DNA of 64,000 bases from positions 186,001-250,000 of the forward strand of contig JABBOV010000024.1 of assembly GCA_012927625.1 (NCBI GenBank), read 5' to 3'. Shown in pieces: positions 9,878-18,836 of this stretch. The translations under genes were made by a program, and so were the position numbers. The stretch comes from Glaciimonas sp. GTDB lineage: Bacteria; Pseudomonadota; Gammaproteobacteria; Burkholderiales; Burkholderiaceae_D. Every line of letters begins with the position of its first letter. Position 1 is the first letter of the stretch. The notes under the pieces are model-generated. The model worked only from the letters and a program-made list of their open reading frames with translations, did no database searches and had not been told where the DNA came from.

Positions 9878-9950
9878 GGAGTATGCTTATAAAGCATGGT
9901 ATCTGCGCATATATTTTAAGATGAATTAAAAAATACATAGCCGTAGTATG
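9878..9950 (+). repeat. AT-rich dispersed repeat, copy C
   Basis: Copy C of the roughly 73-bp family. It starts GGAGTATG at 9878 and has the conserved TTAAAAAATACAT right half near 9926-9938. It ends AGTATG at 9945-9950. It fills the 116-bp gap between cbiB and cobD, otherwise the loosest junction of this sub-operon. Confidence 0.6.
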
Positions 9951-9964
9951 TTTAAAAATACTGT

Positions 9965-10912
9965 TCAAGCCGCAGGTAGAAGCAGTATCCCGAACAGAGC
10001 TAGCACGGCAAACCACAATGCTGCCGTTGTCGCTACAAGCTGCCAGGCACGGGAGATATCCGCCGCCACCGCAGCGCGCCCCAAGCCCAACGGCGGGCGA
10101 TGCTCCAGTTCGCCGTGATACACCGCTGGGCCACCCAGCGCCAGGCCGAGCGCACCGGCACCGCTGGCCATTACCGGCCCGGCGTTCGGGCTGGACCAGG
10201 CCGGCGCTTGTGTGCGCCAGCACTGCCAGGCGCGGCGTTTGTCGGCCAGAGTTTCGCCCAGCACTACATACGACAAGGCCGTCAATCTGGCCGGAATCCA
10301 GTTCAGCACATCATCGAAGCGCGCTGCAAAGCAGCCGAATGCGAGCAGGCGGGGCGTGCGGTAACCCCACATCGCGTCTAGCGTATTGGCCAACCGGAAC
10401 AGCAGCGCGCCCGGCCCGCCGGCAATGATGAACCAGAACAGGGTGCCGAATACCGCGTCGTTGCCGTTTTCCAGCAGCGACTCCACGCCGGCTTTAGCCA
10501 GATCGGTTTCCGGCGCGGTTTGGGTGTCGCGGCTGACGATGCGGGCGGTCAATAAGCGCGCCTGCACCAGATCGCCACGCGTCAAGGCTTCGGCAATCGG
10601 CAGCGCATGTTCGCGCAGGCTGCGCAAGCCGATGCAAAAATACAGCAGCAGCGCATGCAATAGCAGTCCTGCAATGCCGCTATTGGTCAGCCACGCCGCC
10701 AGCAGCGTGAACGGCATGACCGCCAGCAGCCACGCCAGCGTACCGCGCCAAAAACGGCCGATGCCGCAGTTCAGTCGGCGTTCGATCAAATTCGCCCAGC
10801 GCCCGAAACCGACCAGCGGATGCCAGCGCCGTACTTCGCCCAGCAAAGCATCGAGCGTGATGCCGGCCACTGCCAGCAGCACCAATATCGGAAAATCCAG
10901 TCCGATCAGCAT
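9965..10912 (-). CDS. cbiB: Adenosylcobinamide-phosphate synthase CbiB
   Basis: CbiB (CobD in the P. denitrificans naming) is the membrane enzyme that attaches aminopropanol or its phosphate to adenosylcobyric acid. The N-terminus LDALLGEVRRWHPLVGFGRW matches the family DP/HPV motif, followed by several hydrophobic helices. GVESLLENGNDAVFGTLFWF and ANTLDAMWGYRTPR are conserved active-site loops. At 315 residues the length is normal. The start overlaps the cobU stop by seven bases, and cobD lies downstream across repeat copy C. Confidence 0.95.
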   Translation of the reverse strand: MLIGLDFPILVLLAVAGITLDALLGEVRRWHPLVGFGRWANLIERRLNCGIGRFWRGTLAWLLAVMPFTLLAAWLTNSGIAGLLLHALLLYFCIGLRSLREHALPIAEALTRGDLVQARLLTARIVSRDTQTAPETDLAKAGVESLLENGNDAVFGTLFWFIIAGGPGALLFRLANTLDAMWGYRTPRLLAFGCFAARFDDVLNWIPARLTALSYVVLGETLADKRRAWQCWRTQAPAWSSPNAGPVMASGAGALGLALGGPAVYHGELEHRPPLGLGRAAVAADISRAWQLVATTAALWFAVLALFGILLLPAA

Positions 10913-11475
10913 CGCTCACCTTTAAGCGCCAGCGGCAAACCGGCTGCAACCAAAATCACACGTTCGCAACGGGCCGCCACCGCCTGATTCAGGCGTCCGG
11001 CTTCGTCGGCGAACCAGCGCGAGACTGCACTGAGCGCCACCCCGCCCATCCCGACTTCATTCGAGACCAACACGACGTCGCCGGTCACCGCCTCCAATGC
11101 GTGCAAAAACAGTGCACGCTGGACTTCAAAACAAACCGGCGGCGTGATGCGGCCGATTGCGGGGAAATCCTGCGCGTCGGCAAACAGCAGATTCGATAGC
11201 CACAAGGTCAGGCAATCGACCAGCACCAGACGCTCGGGCGTGCTCCATTTCAATAGCGTGTCGCCCAGCGCCAGCGGTTCTTCCACCGTGGCCCAGACGG
11301 CAGGACGCTGCTGCCGGTGATGCGCAATCCGTGCTGTCATTTCAGAGTCGCCGGCTTGCGCGGTGGCGAGATATATCACTTCGCGGCCGCTGGCAATCGC
11401 CAGACTTTCAGCAAAGGCGCTCTTGCCGGAACGGGCACCGCCTAAAATCAGGCTTCGGGTCAAGTGTTGGTTCAT
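10906..11475 (-). CDS. cobU: Adenosylcobinamide kinase / adenosylcobinamide-phosphate guanylyltransferase
   Basis: This bifunctional enzyme (CobU/CobP) phosphorylates adenosylcobinamide and transfers GMP to give adenosylcobinamide-GDP, the acceptor for the lower ligand base. The P-loop LILGGARSGKSAFAE is at the N-terminus, HHRQQRPAVWATVEEP surrounds the guanylylated His, and LVDCLTLWLSNLL and VSNEVGMGGV follow as in the family. It is 189 residues long. The ATG at 11475 overlaps the btuD stop (ATGA), so expression is coupled to the ABC transporter genes. Confidence 0.95.
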   Translation of the reverse strand: MNQHLTRSLILGGARSGKSAFAESLAIASGREVIYLATAQAGDSEMTARIAHHRQQRPAVWATVEEPLALGDTLLKWSTPERLVLVDCLTLWLSNLLFADAQDFPAIGRITPPVCFEVQRALFLHALEAVTGDVVLVSNEVGMGGVALSAVSRWFADEAGRLNQAVAARCERVILVAAGLPLALKGERC

Positions 11476-12245
11476 GTCGTTTCCTCGCCGGGAATATAAA
11501 TTGTCCGCTTGCCGTGCTGTACCGTTTCAATCGGATGCCCCAGGTAGCGGCTCAGAATTGGCGCTTGCATCACTTCGGCCACCGGCCCGGCTTGCCAGAG
11601 GCCGTCGCCCATCAATAACAGCGCATGACTGGCCACGCTATGGGCCAGATTCAGATCGTGGCCTACCATCACTACGGTTTTGGCCTGCTCACGGCATAGC
11701 CGTGCCAGCAAACCCATCACACTGACCTGGTGTGCAAGATCCAGCGCATTGGCCGGTTCGTCCAGCAACAGCAGGGAAGTATCTTGCGCCAGCAGGGCGG
11801 CAATCGCGACCCGTTGCCGTTCGCCGCCGGATAGCGTGCGCACATCGCGCGCGGCCAGTTGATCGACTTCCATCGCCTGCAGCGCTTGATGTGCGGCCAG
11901 ATGGTCGTCTCTGGCTTCCCAATACTGGTCGGCGTGATACGGATGGCGCGCGGTCAGCACGGTTTCGATCACGCTATAGCCGAACGCGTCGCTGCGCGCT
12001 TGCGGCAGGAAAGCACGTTCGCGTGCCAGCGCTTCCAGCGGCCAGTCGGAGAGCGCTTTGCCGCCCAGTTCGATATGGCCGCCATCCGGTTGACGCAAGC
12101 CGGCCAAAGTGCGCAACAGCGTGCTTTTGCCCGCGCCGTTGCGGCCGATGATGCACCAGCATTGTCCAGCCTCGACTTGCCAGTCCAAGGCATCAATTAG
12201 CAGGCGTGCGCCGATCTGCAGTTTGAGATTAAAGGTACGCATCAT
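11472..12245 (-). CDS. btuD: Corrinoid ABC transporter ATP-binding protein BtuD-like
   Basis: ATPase of a FecCD-type uptake system. It has Walker A GRNGAGKSTLLRTLAG, signature LSGGERQRVAIA, Walker B LLLLDEPANALD and the switch His in VGHDLN. The open frame continues upstream over btuC, but the ATG at 12245 overlaps the btuC stop (ATGA) and gives a normal 257-residue protein beginning MMRTFNLKLQIG. Specificity for corrinoids is inferred from its place between btuC and cobU with btuF downstream; haem or siderophore transporters share this architecture. Confidence 0.9.
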   Translation of the reverse strand: MMRTFNLKLQIGARLLIDALDWQVEAGQCWCIIGRNGAGKSTLLRTLAGLRQPDGGHIELGGKALSDWPLEALARERAFLPQARSDAFGYSVIETVLTARHPYHADQYWEARDDHLAAHQALQAMEVDQLAARDVRTLSGGERQRVAIAALLAQDTSLLLLDEPANALDLAHQVSVMGLLARLCREQAKTVVMVGHDLNLAHSVASHALLLMGDGLWQAGPVAEVMQAPILSRYLGHPIETVQHGKRTIYIPGEETT

Positions 12246-13282
12246 TTGCGCCGGATATGGTGCAGTTGCAACAGGAATACCGGCACCCCGATCATCGCGG
12301 TCACCACGCCGACCGGCAATTGTTGTGGCGACAGTACGGTGCGCGCCAGAGTGTCGGCCAGCACCAGAAAAGTCCCGCCGACCAGCACCGATGCCGGCAT
12401 CAGCAGCCGGTGATCCGGCCCCAGCGCAAAGCGACAGGCGTGCGGCACGATCAGCCCGACAAAGCCGATACTGCCGGCGCTGGTAACTGCGCTGGCAGTG
12501 AGCAGTGCAGAGCACAGGAACAGCCCTTGGCGCAGCAAGCCGACGCGTACCCCCAAGGTTGCCGCCGCCTCGGCATGCAGCGCCATTACATTGATCGAAC
12601 GCGCCACCCGCTGCGCGAACAACAAGGCTGCGACCAGCACCAGCCACGGCAGCCAGCGCACCTGGGTGCCGGACAGATCGCCGATCATCCAGAACACCAT
12701 GCCGCGCAAACGACTGTCCGGCGCAATCGACAGCATCAGAGTCACCAGCGCACCGCAACCCGAAGCCAGAATCACGCCGGTCAGCAGCAACAATGAGGCT
12801 CCGCCTTCTGCCGCCAAGCCGCCGCGCAGATCGCGCCGCGCCAGTAGATACAGCAGCAAAGCCACCGTTATCGCACCGCCGAAGGCCGCCGCATCGATCA
12901 CCCAGGCCGATGCCATCAGCAACATCGCCGCCAGCGCGCCGACCGCCGCGCCGCCCGAGACGCCCAGCACATACGGGTCGGCCAGCGGATTGCGCAACAA
13001 CGCCTGCATCATCACGCCGGCCAGCGCCAGCGCCCCGCCGGTAACAAAGGCCGATAGCGCCCGCCCGAGGCGTAATTCAAGCAAGGTCGCGGCCAAGGTG
13101 GATGGCGCACCTCGCAGGATTTCGCCCAGGGCCGCAGCCAGATCAGTCACCGGCAAAGCGATCGAACCGACTATGCCGGCCAACAGCAGCGCGCCAGCGG
13201 CCAGCAACGCGAGCAACATCAGAGTGACGACGCTACGATGACGCGCTGTGAACGATGCAACAGAATCAGGATTACAAGACAC
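12242..13282 (-). CDS. btuC: Corrinoid ABC transporter permease BtuC-like
   Basis: A FecCD-family permease with about ten hydrophobic helices. Conserved segments include ELRLGRALSAFVTGGALALAG near residue 70, NPLADPYVLGVSGGA, and the C-terminal FVGLIVPHACRFALGPDHR. The start used is a GTG at 13282 (346 residues); an internal ATG about 20 codons later would still leave the first helix and cannot be excluded. It begins the btuC-btuD-cobU-cbiB-cobD-btuF-cobQ series. A 285-bp gap separates it from bluB upstream, so this set may have its own promoter. Confidence 0.9.
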   Translation of the reverse strand: MSCNPDSVASFTARHRSVVTLMLLALLAAGALLLAGIVGSIALPVTDLAAALGEILRGAPSTLAATLLELRLGRALSAFVTGGALALAGVMMQALLRNPLADPYVLGVSGGAAVGALAAMLLMASAWVIDAAAFGGAITVALLLYLLARRDLRGGLAAEGGASLLLLTGVILASGCGALVTLMLSIAPDSRLRGMVFWMIGDLSGTQVRWLPWLVLVAALLFAQRVARSINVMALHAEAAATLGVRVGLLRQGLFLCSALLTASAVTSAGSIGFVGLIVPHACRFALGPDHRLLMPASVLVGGTFLVLADTLARTVLSPQQLPVGVVTAMIGVPVFLLQLHHIRRK

Positions 13283-13567
13283 TCTTGTCCTTTGTCAGGG
13301 ATAAAACGGTTACCAGCAATTAATCTGCGCCAGCCCTCGGGCGCGGGATTTAACCTTGGCCCAATGTACAAAATAAATAAAAACGGGAGTATGCCTAAAA
13401 ATAATGCACTTTCCGCACATGTTATCTCGACATTGTATAAATACAAGGCAGAGTAACAATAAAACTTGAGGCTAACGACACAGATTCATAACAATTCTTT
13501 AGTAACTGATGGTGCGCATGGCGGACCCTGCTTTTTTGATTGTCATTTCGACTGCATGGCGAAATCC
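13283..13567. other. Intergenic region bluB-btuC with partial repeat
   Basis: No gene is supported in these 285 bp. It probably contains the promoter for btuC on the minus strand. I looked for cobalamin riboswitch blocks (the CCGCAACGG core and the B12 box) on both strands and did not find them. Confidence 0.55.
13385..13445 (+). repeat. AT-rich dispersed repeat, partial copy D
   Basis: It begins with GGGAGTATG and continues with a TAAAAATAATGCA stretch and TTTCCGCA, matching the left half of the family. The right half (ATTGTATAAATAC) is degenerate and the terminal AGTATG is missing. Confidence 0.42.
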
Positions 13568-14248
13568 TTATTTCGGCGCTGTCAGCCAGCTATTTTCATA
13601 CACCATTTCCTGCAAATCTTGCCGTTGCGCCCAGCCTTCCAGTTCCAGCATTGGCTTCGGATAGAACGCTTCCACATGGCCAACGCACAATATGGCAACC
13701 GCTTTGGCACCGTCAGGCATGCCCAGCAGCAACCGCAGTTGTTCCGGGTCGAACAGCGACACCCAGCCCACGCCGATTCCTTCGGCGCGTGCCGCCAGCC
13801 AGAGGTTCTGGATCGCACAGGCGACTGAGGCCAGATCCATTTCTGGCAACGTGCGGCGTCCGAACACATGTTCCTCGCGCCGGTCCATCAGCGCCACTAC
13901 CAGCAGTTCGCCGCATTCGCGTATCCCTTCGACTTTGAGCCGCATGAATTCATCTTCGCGCGCATGCAAAGCTTGCGCGGTAGTGACGCGCTCTTGCTCA
14001 ACCATCTGATGCATCGTGGCGCGCAGGGCGGAATCAGTAATCCGGATGAAGCGCCACGGCTGCATGAAGCCGACGCTGGGAGCAAGGTGCGCGGCATTTA
14101 GCAGGCGCGCCAGCAATTCCGGAGCGACCGGATCGGACAGAAAATGGCGGATATCGCGCCGTTCGGCAATGGTCTTGTAGACCGCTGCGATCTCTTCGTT
14201 GCTGAATTGGTTCATGGCAAGCTCATGGAAAATTCGTGGAAAATTCAT
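13568..14248 (-). CDS. bluB: 5,6-Dimethylbenzimidazole synthase BluB
   Basis: BluB is a flavin-destructase that uses oxygen to fragment reduced FMN into 5,6-dimethylbenzimidazole, the lower ligand of cobalamin. It belongs to the nitroreductase fold: RRDIRHFLSDPVAPE near the N-terminus, AAHLAPSVGFMQPWRFI as FMN contact, and AEGIGVGWVSLFDPEQL and GHVEAFYPKPMLE in the C-terminal half, all characteristic of BluB. The ATG at 14248 overlaps the cobB stop (ATGA); an ATG 11 codons later is possible. Its oxygen requirement contrasts with the early-cobalt ring-contraction genes of the same locus. Confidence 0.95.
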   Translation of the reverse strand: MNFPRIFHELAMNQFSNEEIAAVYKTIAERRDIRHFLSDPVAPELLARLLNAAHLAPSVGFMQPWRFIRITDSALRATMHQMVEQERVTTAQALHAREDEFMRLKVEGIRECGELLVVALMDRREEHVFGRRTLPEMDLASVACAIQNLWLAARAEGIGVGWVSLFDPEQLRLLLGMPDGAKAVAILCVGHVEAFYPKPMLELEGWAQRQDLQEMVYENSWLTAPK

Positions 14249-15561
14249 GGCAAAAACAGCGCGGCGGCCGCGACTGGGTTGGAGGGGAAGTAACAGTGCA
14301 AATAACTGGCTGTCAATCGCCCTGATTGGAAAATTTTTTCACCGGGCGACGTATTGTGCAAGCGGGTTCCGCAAGCCAAAGGCACTAACGGCGACTCGAT
14401 CATCGAATGGTGAAAGGTATGGCTGCGCAACACGCCGCCCGGCATTGCTGCCGATTGATAACCAAGGCCTTTCAGGCCCGGCTGCATCACCGCATGGCCT
14501 GGCAACAGGCCTGCCATCGCGCCGCGTTGTCCGGACTTGTCGGTCAGCGATTCGAACAGATACAGCATGCCGCCGCACTCCGCGTATATCGGCTTGCCCT
14601 GTTTGAAATGGCGCTGCAATGCTGCTTTCAGCGCCACGTTGTTTTGCAACTCTGCCAGATGCAGTTCCGGATACCCGCCCGGCAGGTACAGGCTGTCCAC
14701 CTGCGGCAGCGCCTGGTCAAGCAGCGCAGAAAAGAACACCAGTTCGGCCCCCATCGCCCGCAGCAGATCCAGATTGGCCGGATAAATGAAGGAGAACGCC
14801 GTATCGCGTGCAATGCCGATACGCACGCCTGCCAGAAGCTGCTGCGGCGCATTTTCAGCGCCGGCGTTGAATTCGACTGCGGCCGGCAATGCGGCAAGGC
14901 CGGTCAATCCAATTGCGGCGGCGGCGGCCGACAGGCGGGCTTCGAGGTCGTCGATCTCGTCGGCCTGTACCAAGCCCATGTGCCGTTCCGGCAGCGCAAA
15001 GTGCGCGGCACGCGGCAGGCTGCCGAAATAATGCAGTTCCGGGCGCATGCCCTGCTGGATCATTTCCGCATGGCGCTCGCTGGCAACGCCGTTGGCGAAG
15101 ACGCCGGCAAACGGCAAGCCTGGACGAAAATGCGCCAGTCCATAGGCGATCGCTCCCAGCGTTTGCGCGACGCCCGTGGCATCGATCACGGCCAGCACCG
15201 GCACGCCCAATAGTTCGGCCAAGTCGGCGCAGCAGGGCGTGCCGTCGAACAAACCCATCACGCCTTCGATCAGGATCAGATCGGCGTCCAGCGCGGCTTC
15301 ATATACCAGCCGCCGGCATTCGGCCGCGCCGGCCAGCCACAGATCAAGTTGATACACCGGCTGACCGCTGGCACGTTCCAGGATCATCGGATCGAGGAAA
15401 TCTGGCCCGGCCTTGAATACCCTGACTTTGCGTCCCTGATCCGTATGAAAGCGCGCCAGCGCCGCCGTCACGGTGGTTTTACCGTGATTGGAAGCGGGCG
15501 CGCTGACGAATAGGGCTGGGCATAGGGCAGGGCAGCGTCGCGGATTATGCGGAATATTCAA
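14245..15561 (-). CDS. cobB: Cobyrinate a,c-diamide synthase
   Basis: CobB/CbiA amidates the a and c side chains of (hydrogeno)cobyrinic acid using glutamine and ATP. The N-terminal P-loop VSAPASNHGKTTVTAALA and FKAGPDFLDP are followed by LIEGVMGLFDG. The C-terminal glutamine amidotransferase domain has YLPGGYPELH and the nucleophile region YAECGGMLYL. It is 438 residues long. Start and stop overlap cobO and bluB by four bases each, which indicates tight translational coupling. Confidence 0.95.
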   Translation of the reverse strand: MNIPHNPRRCPALCPALFVSAPASNHGKTTVTAALARFHTDQGRKVRVFKAGPDFLDPMILERASGQPVYQLDLWLAGAAECRRLVYEAALDADLILIEGVMGLFDGTPCCADLAELLGVPVLAVIDATGVAQTLGAIAYGLAHFRPGLPFAGVFANGVASERHAEMIQQGMRPELHYFGSLPRAAHFALPERHMGLVQADEIDDLEARLSAAAAAIGLTGLAALPAAVEFNAGAENAPQQLLAGVRIGIARDTAFSFIYPANLDLLRAMGAELVFFSALLDQALPQVDSLYLPGGYPELHLAELQNNVALKAALQRHFKQGKPIYAECGGMLYLFESLTDKSGQRGAMAGLLPGHAVMQPGLKGLGYQSAAMPGGVLRSHTFHHSMIESPLVPLACGTRLHNTSPGEKIFQSGRLTASYLHCYFPSNPVAAAALFLP

Positions 15562-16160
15562 AACTCGACGCCTTTTTGCGCCTTGATGCCCTGCGTCTGA
15601 TACGGGTGCTTGAGCGGACGAATCTCGCTGACCAGGTCGGCCAGTTCTATCAATTGCTCCGGCGCATGCCGGCCAGTGACCACGATGTGCAGCATCTGGT
15701 GCCGCTTGGCGAATACATCGAGCACTTCAGCCAGGTCCAGGTATTGATACTTGAGCACGATATTGAGTTCATCGAGTATCACCATGTCGTAGGACGGATC
15801 GTTGATCATCCTGAGCGCTTCGGCCCAGCCGCGGGCGGCGGTTTCCATGTCGGCGTTGCGGTCCTGGGTGTTCCAGGTGTAACCGGCGCCAACCACATGA
15901 AAATCGCAATGCGGATTGCTGCCCAGCACTTCGCGCTCGGCACTGTGCAACGCGCCCTTGATGAATTGCACCACGCCCAGTTTCATCTGGTGGCCGAGTA
16001 TCCGCAGGCCCATGCCGAAGGCGGCAGTGGATTTGCCTTTGCCGGTGCCGGTGTAGACCATCAGCAAGCCTTTTTCCTTTTGTGCTGCGGCTTTCTTCTT
16101 TTCGAAGCCTTCTTTGTGGCGCTCGGTCATCCGCTTGTGGGCTGCTGTATCGGTTTTCAT
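15558..16160 (-). CDS. cobO: Cob(I)yrinic acid a,c-diamide adenosyltransferase CobO
   Basis: CobO (CobA/BtuR type) adenosylates the corrinoid cobalt using ATP. The P-loop LLMVYTGTGKGKSTAAFGMG and the conserved MVILDELNIVL and VVTGRHAPEQLIELADLVSE segments identify it. The lysine-rich N-terminus (ERHKEGFEKKKAAAQKEKG) is typical of the family. It is 200 residues long. It lies six bases after the cobW stop and overlaps cobB. Confidence 0.96.
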   Translation of the reverse strand: MKTDTAAHKRMTERHKEGFEKKKAAAQKEKGLLMVYTGTGKGKSTAAFGMGLRILGHQMKLGVVQFIKGALHSAEREVLGSNPHCDFHVVGAGYTWNTQDRNADMETAARGWAEALRMINDPSYDMVILDELNIVLKYQYLDLAEVLDVFAKRHQMLHIVVTGRHAPEQLIELADLVSEIRPLKHPYQTQGIKAQKGVEF

Positions 16161-16166
16161 TCAGGA

Positions 16167-17264
16167 TTACCTCCAGGTGGTTCCGCTCAGGTCGGATAAA
16201 AGTGCCGCTACCCGGGCACGGCTCGGGTGGTAGCCGATAAAAACCAGCTCCGACTTCTGCGGTGCCGGCTTGACTGCATCGGTGCTCATGACCAGCCGCG
16301 AGCGCACCGCCTGCACCAGTATCGTGTTGGCGCTGTCATCGCTGCGGATGAAGCCTTTGATTCTTAATAGCGGTTCTTGCTTTGCAGCTTCGAGCAGCGC
16401 CGTTTTCAATTTTTCCGCCTGCTGCGGCCCGGTGCTGCGCAGCGTGAACGATAGCCAGCCCGGGTCTTGCTCATGGAAGTGCTTGTGCGTTGCCAGCCCA
16501 TGCGTATGCGCATTCATGCCGGAGTGTGCATGGCCGTTCAAGCGGTTCTGGCTGGCGAGTACGGAGGTATCCGAATCCGGCATGGAAGCTATCGGCGTGT
16601 AGCTTTGGTGCGCGACTAAGGTTGGCTGGTGCAGCCGCAGCCCGAGTGCCAGACGGATATCGAGTTGTGCGTTGTACGCGAGTTCCAGGAAGCGCACGTT
16701 CGGCGCACGTTGCCGCACCCGGGTTTCGGCCAGCAGCAAGGCGGCTTCGTCCAGCGCGTCAATCTTGTTCAATACCACCACATCCGCATATTCGAGCTGC
16801 TGATCGAATAGGCAGGCTACTGAATTGGCAACAGCATCGCTATTGCGTTCGAACTGATCCGACAGCAGCAGCGGCGTATCCACTACCGCCAGCGTCGCGT
16901 CCAGAATGAAATCATTCACCAGTTCAGGCCCTTGCAGCAGTTCCATGATCGCCGTCGGCAGCGCCAGTCCTGAGGTTTCAATCAGTACATGATCGACATT
17001 GGCACGGCGGGCAGCGATCGCCTGCATGGTGGGGATAAACAGTTCGTCGTCGCCATAGGCAATCAGGCCGTATGGAAAATCATGAATCCGAATCTGCTCG
17101 TGGCCCTCCGCACTGTCGCGGATCAGCGCACCATCAATCGACACTTCACCGAATTCGTTGATCAATAACGCCAAGCGACGACTTTGCCGGCTTTTGATCA
17201 GGTTGCCGAGCAAGGTGGTTTTGCCGGAGCCGAGGAAGCCGGTCACGATGGTGACTGGGATCAT
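16167..17264 (-). CDS. cobW: CobW-family GTPase lacking the CxCC motif
   Basis: COG0523 GTPase thought to help deliver metal in cobalamin synthesis. Walker A GFLGSGKTT is at residues 9-17 and LLINEFGEVSIDG (34-46) is well conserved. IETSGLALP and a NKID-type guanine motif (VVLNKIDAL) follow. A His-rich stretch (HAHSGMNAHTHGLATHKHFH) separates the GTPase from the C-terminal domain. The family metal-binding GCxCC is replaced by GLIAY at residues 66-70, although the flanking residues (DD..IPTM) still align. The ATG at 17264 overlaps the cobJ-cobK stop; a start five codons upstream is less likely. Confidence 0.88.
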   Translation of the reverse strand: MIPVTIVTGFLGSGKTTLLGNLIKSRQSRRLALLINEFGEVSIDGALIRDSAEGHEQIRIHDFPYGLIAYGDDELFIPTMQAIAARRANVDHVLIETSGLALPTAIMELLQGPELVNDFILDATLAVVDTPLLLSDQFERNSDAVANSVACLFDQQLEYADVVVLNKIDALDEAALLLAETRVRQRAPNVRFLELAYNAQLDIRLALGLRLHQPTLVAHQSYTPIASMPDSDTSVLASQNRLNGHAHSGMNAHTHGLATHKHFHEQDPGWLSFTLRSTGPQQAEKLKTALLEAAKQEPLLRIKGFIRSDDSANTILVQAVRSRLVMSTDAVKPAPQKSELVFIGYHPSRARVAALLSDLSGTTWR

Positions 17265-18823
17265 TTCCGAATATCCCATTCAGCCAACTGCTGCAGCACT
17301 GCCGCAAAGGTCGAGGCGGCCAGCGGGTACGCCAGTTGCGGCCTTTCGATCACCAGCAGCGGAATATCCAGCGCGTGCGCCGCCGCCACTTTGGCCTGAT
17401 AGCCGCCGGCGTCGCCGGAATCTTTGGTGACTACGCAATCGATTTCCCAGTCTTGCCACAGCGCGGCATTGAACGCTTGCGAGAACGGCCCTTGCATTGC
17501 ACAGATATGGCTGCGCGGCACCCCGGAATCGATTGCCCGCTGAATGAATTCAGGTTCCGGCGTTACCCGCACAAACCACTCGCGCCCGGCTGCACCCGGC
17601 GCTTGCAGAAAGGTCGTCAAATCCTTGGAACCGGTAGTCAGAAAAATGCGTTTGCCGATGGCAATCGCGTGCTGGGCCGCCTGCTCCACGCTATCAAACA
17701 ACTTTTCGTGCAACGCATCGCATTCTGGTTCAATCGCACTAGGGCGCTCGTAACGGATATACGGAATTCCAAGCGTGTGCGTCAGACCGATTAATTGTTC
17801 CGACATCTGGTTCGCATACGGATGCGTCGCATCCAGCAACACACTGGCCTGAGCGCGGGTCAATGCCTGCTTGCGCGCTTCCACTCCTTGCCGTCCGGCC
17901 CAGACTGTCACGCCCGGGCAATTGTCCATCGCCACTTCCGCGCCATATTCAGTGGCAGCGGAAACCACTACCGGGTAACCCAGTCGCGCCAATTCGGTAG
18001 CCAGCGCATTGCCATCGCTGGTGCCGGAAAACACCCACACCGCATGTTCCGGCATCGGTTTATCTTCCACTTGCTGCTTGGCGGAAGAGGCCCAGTCGTT
18101 GTAACCGCGTGGCGTAAAAATCCAGTCGCGCTTGCGCGCTGTAAAGCGGTTGCCGATCACGATGGTGGTGAGCATGTCGAACTTCAGCGTTAGCAATTCG
18201 TCGAGCCGGTGAATGCTGACTTGCTGGTCGGGCCGATAGGCATTCCTGACCACGCCGCACAGGGTTTGCGGGGCCTTTGATTCGAGCATGATGTTCAGAA
18301 CCCGATACACGCCTTGCTGGCGGCCGGCGCTCTGCACGTTGTAAAACACGCAAGCCAGATCGGCCTGCGCAATATGGCGTGCGCGGTTTTCGATCCAGTC
18401 CCACGGACAGAGCAGATCGGACAGGCTGAGGGTCGCGAAATCATGCGACAGCGGCGAGCCCAGCAACGATGCGCAGGCGTTGGCCGAGGTAATACCTGGC
18501 ACCACATTGACCGTGAAGGTATCGTCTTCGCGGATTTCTTCGAACGCCAGTGCCGCCATCGCATAAATACCGATGTCGCCGCTGGAAACCAAAGCAACTT
18601 TGGCGCCGCTACGGGCTTTTTTGATTGCCAGCAAGGCGCGTTCGCGTTCCTGCGTCAGCGGCGGCGTGTGGATTTCCTTGCCTGCCAGCCAGGGTTCGAT
18701 CCAGCGTAAATACAGTTCGTAACCGACGATTACTTCGCTGTCGCGCAATGCCGCTTCGGCACGCGGCACGACCATATCGGCAAATCCCGGCCCGACTGAC
18801 ACCAGATTCAGTACTCCACTCAT
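17261..18823 (-). CDS. cobJ-cobK: Precorrin-3B C17-methyltransferase / precorrin-6A reductase fusion
   Basis: A 520-residue fusion. Residues about 1-240 are CobJ/CbiH: LVSVGPGFADMVVPRAEAAL, VALVSSGDIGIYAMAALAFE and VVPGITSANACASLLGSPL, the SAM-dependent C17-methyltransferase of ring contraction. After a linker (residues about 245-260), residues 261-520 are CobK/CbiJ: WVFSGTSDGNALATELARLG, LLDATHPYANQMSEQ, FLTTGSKDL and VVTKDSGDAGGYQAKVAAA, the NAD(P)H-dependent precorrin-6A reductase. The ATG at 18823 is preferred over an upstream TTG. It is flanked by cbiG and cobW. Confidence 0.93.
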   Translation of the reverse strand: MSGVLNLVSVGPGFADMVVPRAEAALRDSEVIVGYELYLRWIEPWLAGKEIHTPPLTQERERALLAIKKARSGAKVALVSSGDIGIYAMAALAFEEIREDDTFTVNVVPGITSANACASLLGSPLSHDFATLSLSDLLCPWDWIENRARHIAQADLACVFYNVQSAGRQQGVYRVLNIMLESKAPQTLCGVVRNAYRPDQQVSIHRLDELLTLKFDMLTTIVIGNRFTARKRDWIFTPRGYNDWASSAKQQVEDKPMPEHAVWVFSGTSDGNALATELARLGYPVVVSAATEYGAEVAMDNCPGVTVWAGRQGVEARKQALTRAQASVLLDATHPYANQMSEQLIGLTHTLGIPYIRYERPSAIEPECDALHEKLFDSVEQAAQHAIAIGKRIFLTTGSKDLTTFLQAPGAAGREWFVRVTPEPEFIQRAIDSGVPRSHICAMQGPFSQAFNAALWQDWEIDCVVTKDSGDAGGYQAKVAAAHALDIPLLVIERPQLAYPLAASTFAAVLQQLAEWDIRK

Positions 18824-18836
18824 GTTGCTATCCAAT

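Noticed and set aside
12246-12758. N-terminal extension of btuD to 428 codons
   Set aside because: The extension is an out-of-frame reading of btuC; the ATG at 12245 gives a standard ATPase.
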